64,000 nucleotides of DNA from NCBI GenBank assembly GCA_002633005.1, contig NMRA01000018.1, positions 532,585 through 596,584 of the forward strand. Direction: 5' to 3'. This DNA comes from Phoronis australis (taxonomy: Eukaryota; Phoronida; Phoronidae). The notes under the pieces are model-generated. The model searched no databases. It had not been told where the DNA came from and saw only the letters and a program-made list of their open reading frames with translations. The translations under genes and the position numbers were made by a program. Positions 61,754 through 64,000 of this stretch are shown piece after piece (within the stretch, counting starts at the first letter, position 1; each line of letters begins with the position of its first letter).

Positions 61754-61885
61754 CTGCCATACAAATGCCTTCAATGTCTTTGAACTTGCAAACCAGATAA
61801 AAGCTAGTGCAAACGTCCTTAATTTGTTCACACTGTTCCGTTGCAGCTCGATTGCTTGCTCATAAGTTAAAATTGTCTTCCTCAA
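61754..61885 (-). CDS. Unrecognised exon-like open segment
   Basis: On the minus strand TTTAATTTAATGCAG precedes 132 open nucleotides ending GGCAG|GTCAGT: good acceptor, good donor, exactly 44 codons. The peptide begins LRKTILTYEQAIELQRNSVN and is not acidic or SAP-like, so I do not assign it to ACIN1. It could be an exon of an unknown gene, a transposon remnant, or chance. Confidence 0.25.
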
Positions 61886-63234
61886 CTGCATTAAATTAAA
61901 ACACTTCTAACACTTCTCTTTTGATAGCTTCAGGATACAAGTTCTGAAGTCATGCTGAGAATTATCTGTCTAACATGCAACTCCACAAAGATCATCTTAC
62001 AAAAAAGATTAGCTGATCTTGGTTTTTGTAGCTCAATACACACATTCTGAATGGAACAAACCAGTTAATGTTTGTTTAGTTTACTTCTTTGCCATCCTTT
62101 GAACAAGAAAAAAATCCAAACAGTGTGCTAAAAGGACACTGACATTTTTTNCGACTCGCCAGTCTCATGAATTTGGACCCCACTTTAAAAATCCTAGATG
62201 AGTCTCTGCATTGATGGCCTCCTAAGGTGTACCTAAATGTGCAAAAGGTACTTATAGCAACGTGACTTTGGTGGTTTAATCAGCGTGAGGCAATAATTCG
62301 ACGAAAAGCTTCCGATGTATGAAGGCCCTACGGGAGCATCACCATCTCTACTGAGAGACGGTGGTAATGTCTAGCAGACGATTTGATTTGTCGTTTTTAG
62401 AGAAAGGTAAAAGGAAGCGGAATATAACCAGTTAAGCGTGTTTATGCTTCCTTAAATATCCTAAGGGAATTCCATTTGGTAAAGTAATAACACACTCAAC
62501 GTATATTCCTATCTTCTTCTGACTGATATCCATTTCACAAAAAAAATCTTGGATGGACTTATAAATCAGGTCTGTTAAAGCTAGTTTTTGCTACAGGTTA
62601 TTTAATTAAAAGAGGTGGATCACACAAACAAATTCGTCAAATAAAGCTCATAACACAGACACGCTCAACAGCTCCTCCATGTTATAGGCCTACTGTGTCG
62701 TGTCGAGGAATCGATTAAACGTGCATGTGCTCAGACTCTGAGCAGGAAATGGAGACTCTCGGACCCCAGAGAAATGACTTGCAAAAAACAATCCATTTTC
62801 ACACGCAAATGTAAGCTCAATTAATGGACTTTTGAGACAGCAATATCCACTGGTAAACAGTTAAATCCGCAATATCAATTACACATTATCACTTACAGCT
62901 CAGTTGGTAATGGCAATCTGTTTTCTCTTCGTAAAAACCACTCAGCCACATGGCAAAGAAAGAATGGTCGTTAGTATAAAGGTCAAGGTCATTGTCTTGA
63001 ATGGATTCATCCAGAAGAGTCTACTTTACACTATTCCATAGGGGTGTCAAAATGATGTTGAAGTCATTCATTCATGCAGCTTCTACTGCATCAAACAACA
63101 GAAAAAATGAGAATTACACAGTACAACCAGAGTGTAGTAGAGTAGAAGAGTTCACTTGTGAGTTCGCTGTTACCGCTACTACTAGCGCCGCCAAGTGGTG
63201 ACTTAGCAACTGTCAACCAAGACGCGCCAAAACA

Positions 63235-63332
63235 ATGGGGAAGGACGCATTTTGCAGTGCGATAAATTGCATGAAGTCATCCACGAAAACCCCAGACGTG
63301 TCATTTTGTAGGTTTCCTAAGGATCCAGAAAG
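63235..63332 (+). CDS. THAP-domain protein, first exon (partial)
   Basis: ATG in context ACAATGG opens 98 nt ending AAAG|GTAAGG. The peptide has the first half of a THAP zinc-binding, DNA-binding domain: CSAINC (C-X4-C, the first two ligands of the C2CH set) and FCRFPKDPER, equivalent to the conserved FHRFPKDPER signature, with Cys in place of His. The remaining Cys and His ligands and the AVPTIF motif must lie in the next exon, beyond the N run that starts at 63665. THAP domains occur both in host regulators and in P-element-type transposases; the sequence seen cannot tell which. Confidence 0.85.
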
Positions 63333-63664
63333 GTAAGGATTATCTGTTATTCAATAATATGATACATTGTCTTTCATTTTGTGTGTTCTGTTCACGGTTG
63401 TTAGACAAGTCGATCGCAATCCCGTTGCCTCTTTTGTCTGCAGTGTTGAGTGTAGGCTACGTACAGCCGGGCTGCCGGCGGAAGGACTATGATGAACGTA
63501 CGATGTGATCGTCAGCTTTTTGGATACTTGCAGTCCATGAATTCCAAATCAAAATGTCACTCGCACGGTCGCAGGGATAATTTTAGGAAAACATGCCCAT
63601 GGCCATGGGACTGGTGACACGGCCATGGCACAATCACAGCCACAGGGCCACAAGTCTGTCATGA

Positions 63665-64000
63665 NNNNNNNNNNNNNNNNNNNNNNNNNNNNNNNNNNNN
63701 NNNNNNNNNNNNNNNNNNNNNNNNNNNNNNNNNNNNNNNNNNNNNNNNNNNNNNNNNNNNNNNNNNNNNNNNNNNNNNNNNNNNNNNNNNNNNNNNNNNN
63801 NNNNNNNNNNNNNNNNNNNNNNNNNNNNNNNNNNNNNNNNNNNNNNNNNNNNNNNNNNNNNNNNNNNNNNNNNNNNNNNNNNNNNNNNNNNNNNNNNNNN
63901 NNNNNNNNNNNNNNNNNNNNNNNNNNNNNNNNNNNNNNNNNNNNNNNNNNNNNNNNNNNNNNNNNNNNNNNNNNNNNNNNNNNNNNNNNNNNNNNNNNNN
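63665..64000. other. Assembly gap to window end
   Basis: Undetermined bases following THAP intron sequence. Confidence 0.95.

Larger units (their letters stand above)
59061..63234. other. Region between ACIN1 and the THAP gene, mostly repeats
   Basis: No gene is established. A plus-strand frame at 59071-59316 is open but resembles no family known to me. 59935-60115 is the GCGCCCAC-type tandem cluster. 60214-60283 and 60388-60456 are copies of one 70-bp sequence, with a single N (60213) before the first. 61230-61366 holds GTCGCAAATGCGAC-type inverted repeats ending in TCGAGCCCTG, hAT-MITE-like. The ACIN1 first exons could lie here or upstream but were not found. Confidence 0.45.

Overview
The window is invertebrate metazoan nuclear DNA. 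It is AT-rich and intron-dense, with short coding exons, GT/AG introns and many degenerate mobile elements. The encoded proteins are animal-type. The exact taxon cannot be fixed from the sequence; an invertebrate deuterostome (amphioxus, hemichordate or echinoderm) is a guess. The assembly is imperfect: two long N runs (30224-30717 and 63665-64000) and several isolated single N bases, some of them sitting next to duplicated or tandem sequence.

Three genes can be supported. (1) 3118-22725, plus strand: a complete CEP89 orthologue (centrosomal protein 89, distal appendage of the mother centriole). Its 21 coding exons join in frame to about 826 residues, against 783 in human. (2) 26265-54835, minus strand: ACIN1 (Acinus), the scaffold of the ASAP complex and an exon-junction-complex partner. 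I traced about 21 exons from the tail of a probable SAP domain through an acidic/Ser-rich centre, an RS stretch, the RRM, the RNPS1/SAP18-binding (RSB) motif and an RE/RS tail. Its 5' exons were not found, and one internal exon is missing by phase arithmetic. (3) 63235-63332, plus strand: the first exon of a THAP-domain gene, cut off by the terminal gap. CEP89 and ACIN1 are convergent, with about 3.5 kb between their stop codons. ACIN1 and the THAP gene are divergent.

The rest is introns and intergenic DNA packed with repeats: a dispersed composite repeat (five or more copies, 28.8-59.1 kb), two TIR elements with 3-bp target duplications, foldback/MITE families, a tRNA-derived SINE, a hAT-like element carrying an exon-like insert, and several minisatellites.

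The most striking feature is that the composite repeat is a ladder of sequences matching the CTCF core consensus (CCASYAGRKGGCRS), spaced roughly every 145 bp and all in one orientation. One copy rides inside a TIR transposon. Two further exact matches lie in ACIN1, one of them across a splice donor. Other notable points: a duplicated ACIN1 RSB exon whose length forbids tandem inclusion, a candidate 6-nt ACIN1 microexon, a minisatellite grown from the end of CEP89 exon 9 including its splice donor, and a long near-perfect hairpin in a CEP89 intron.
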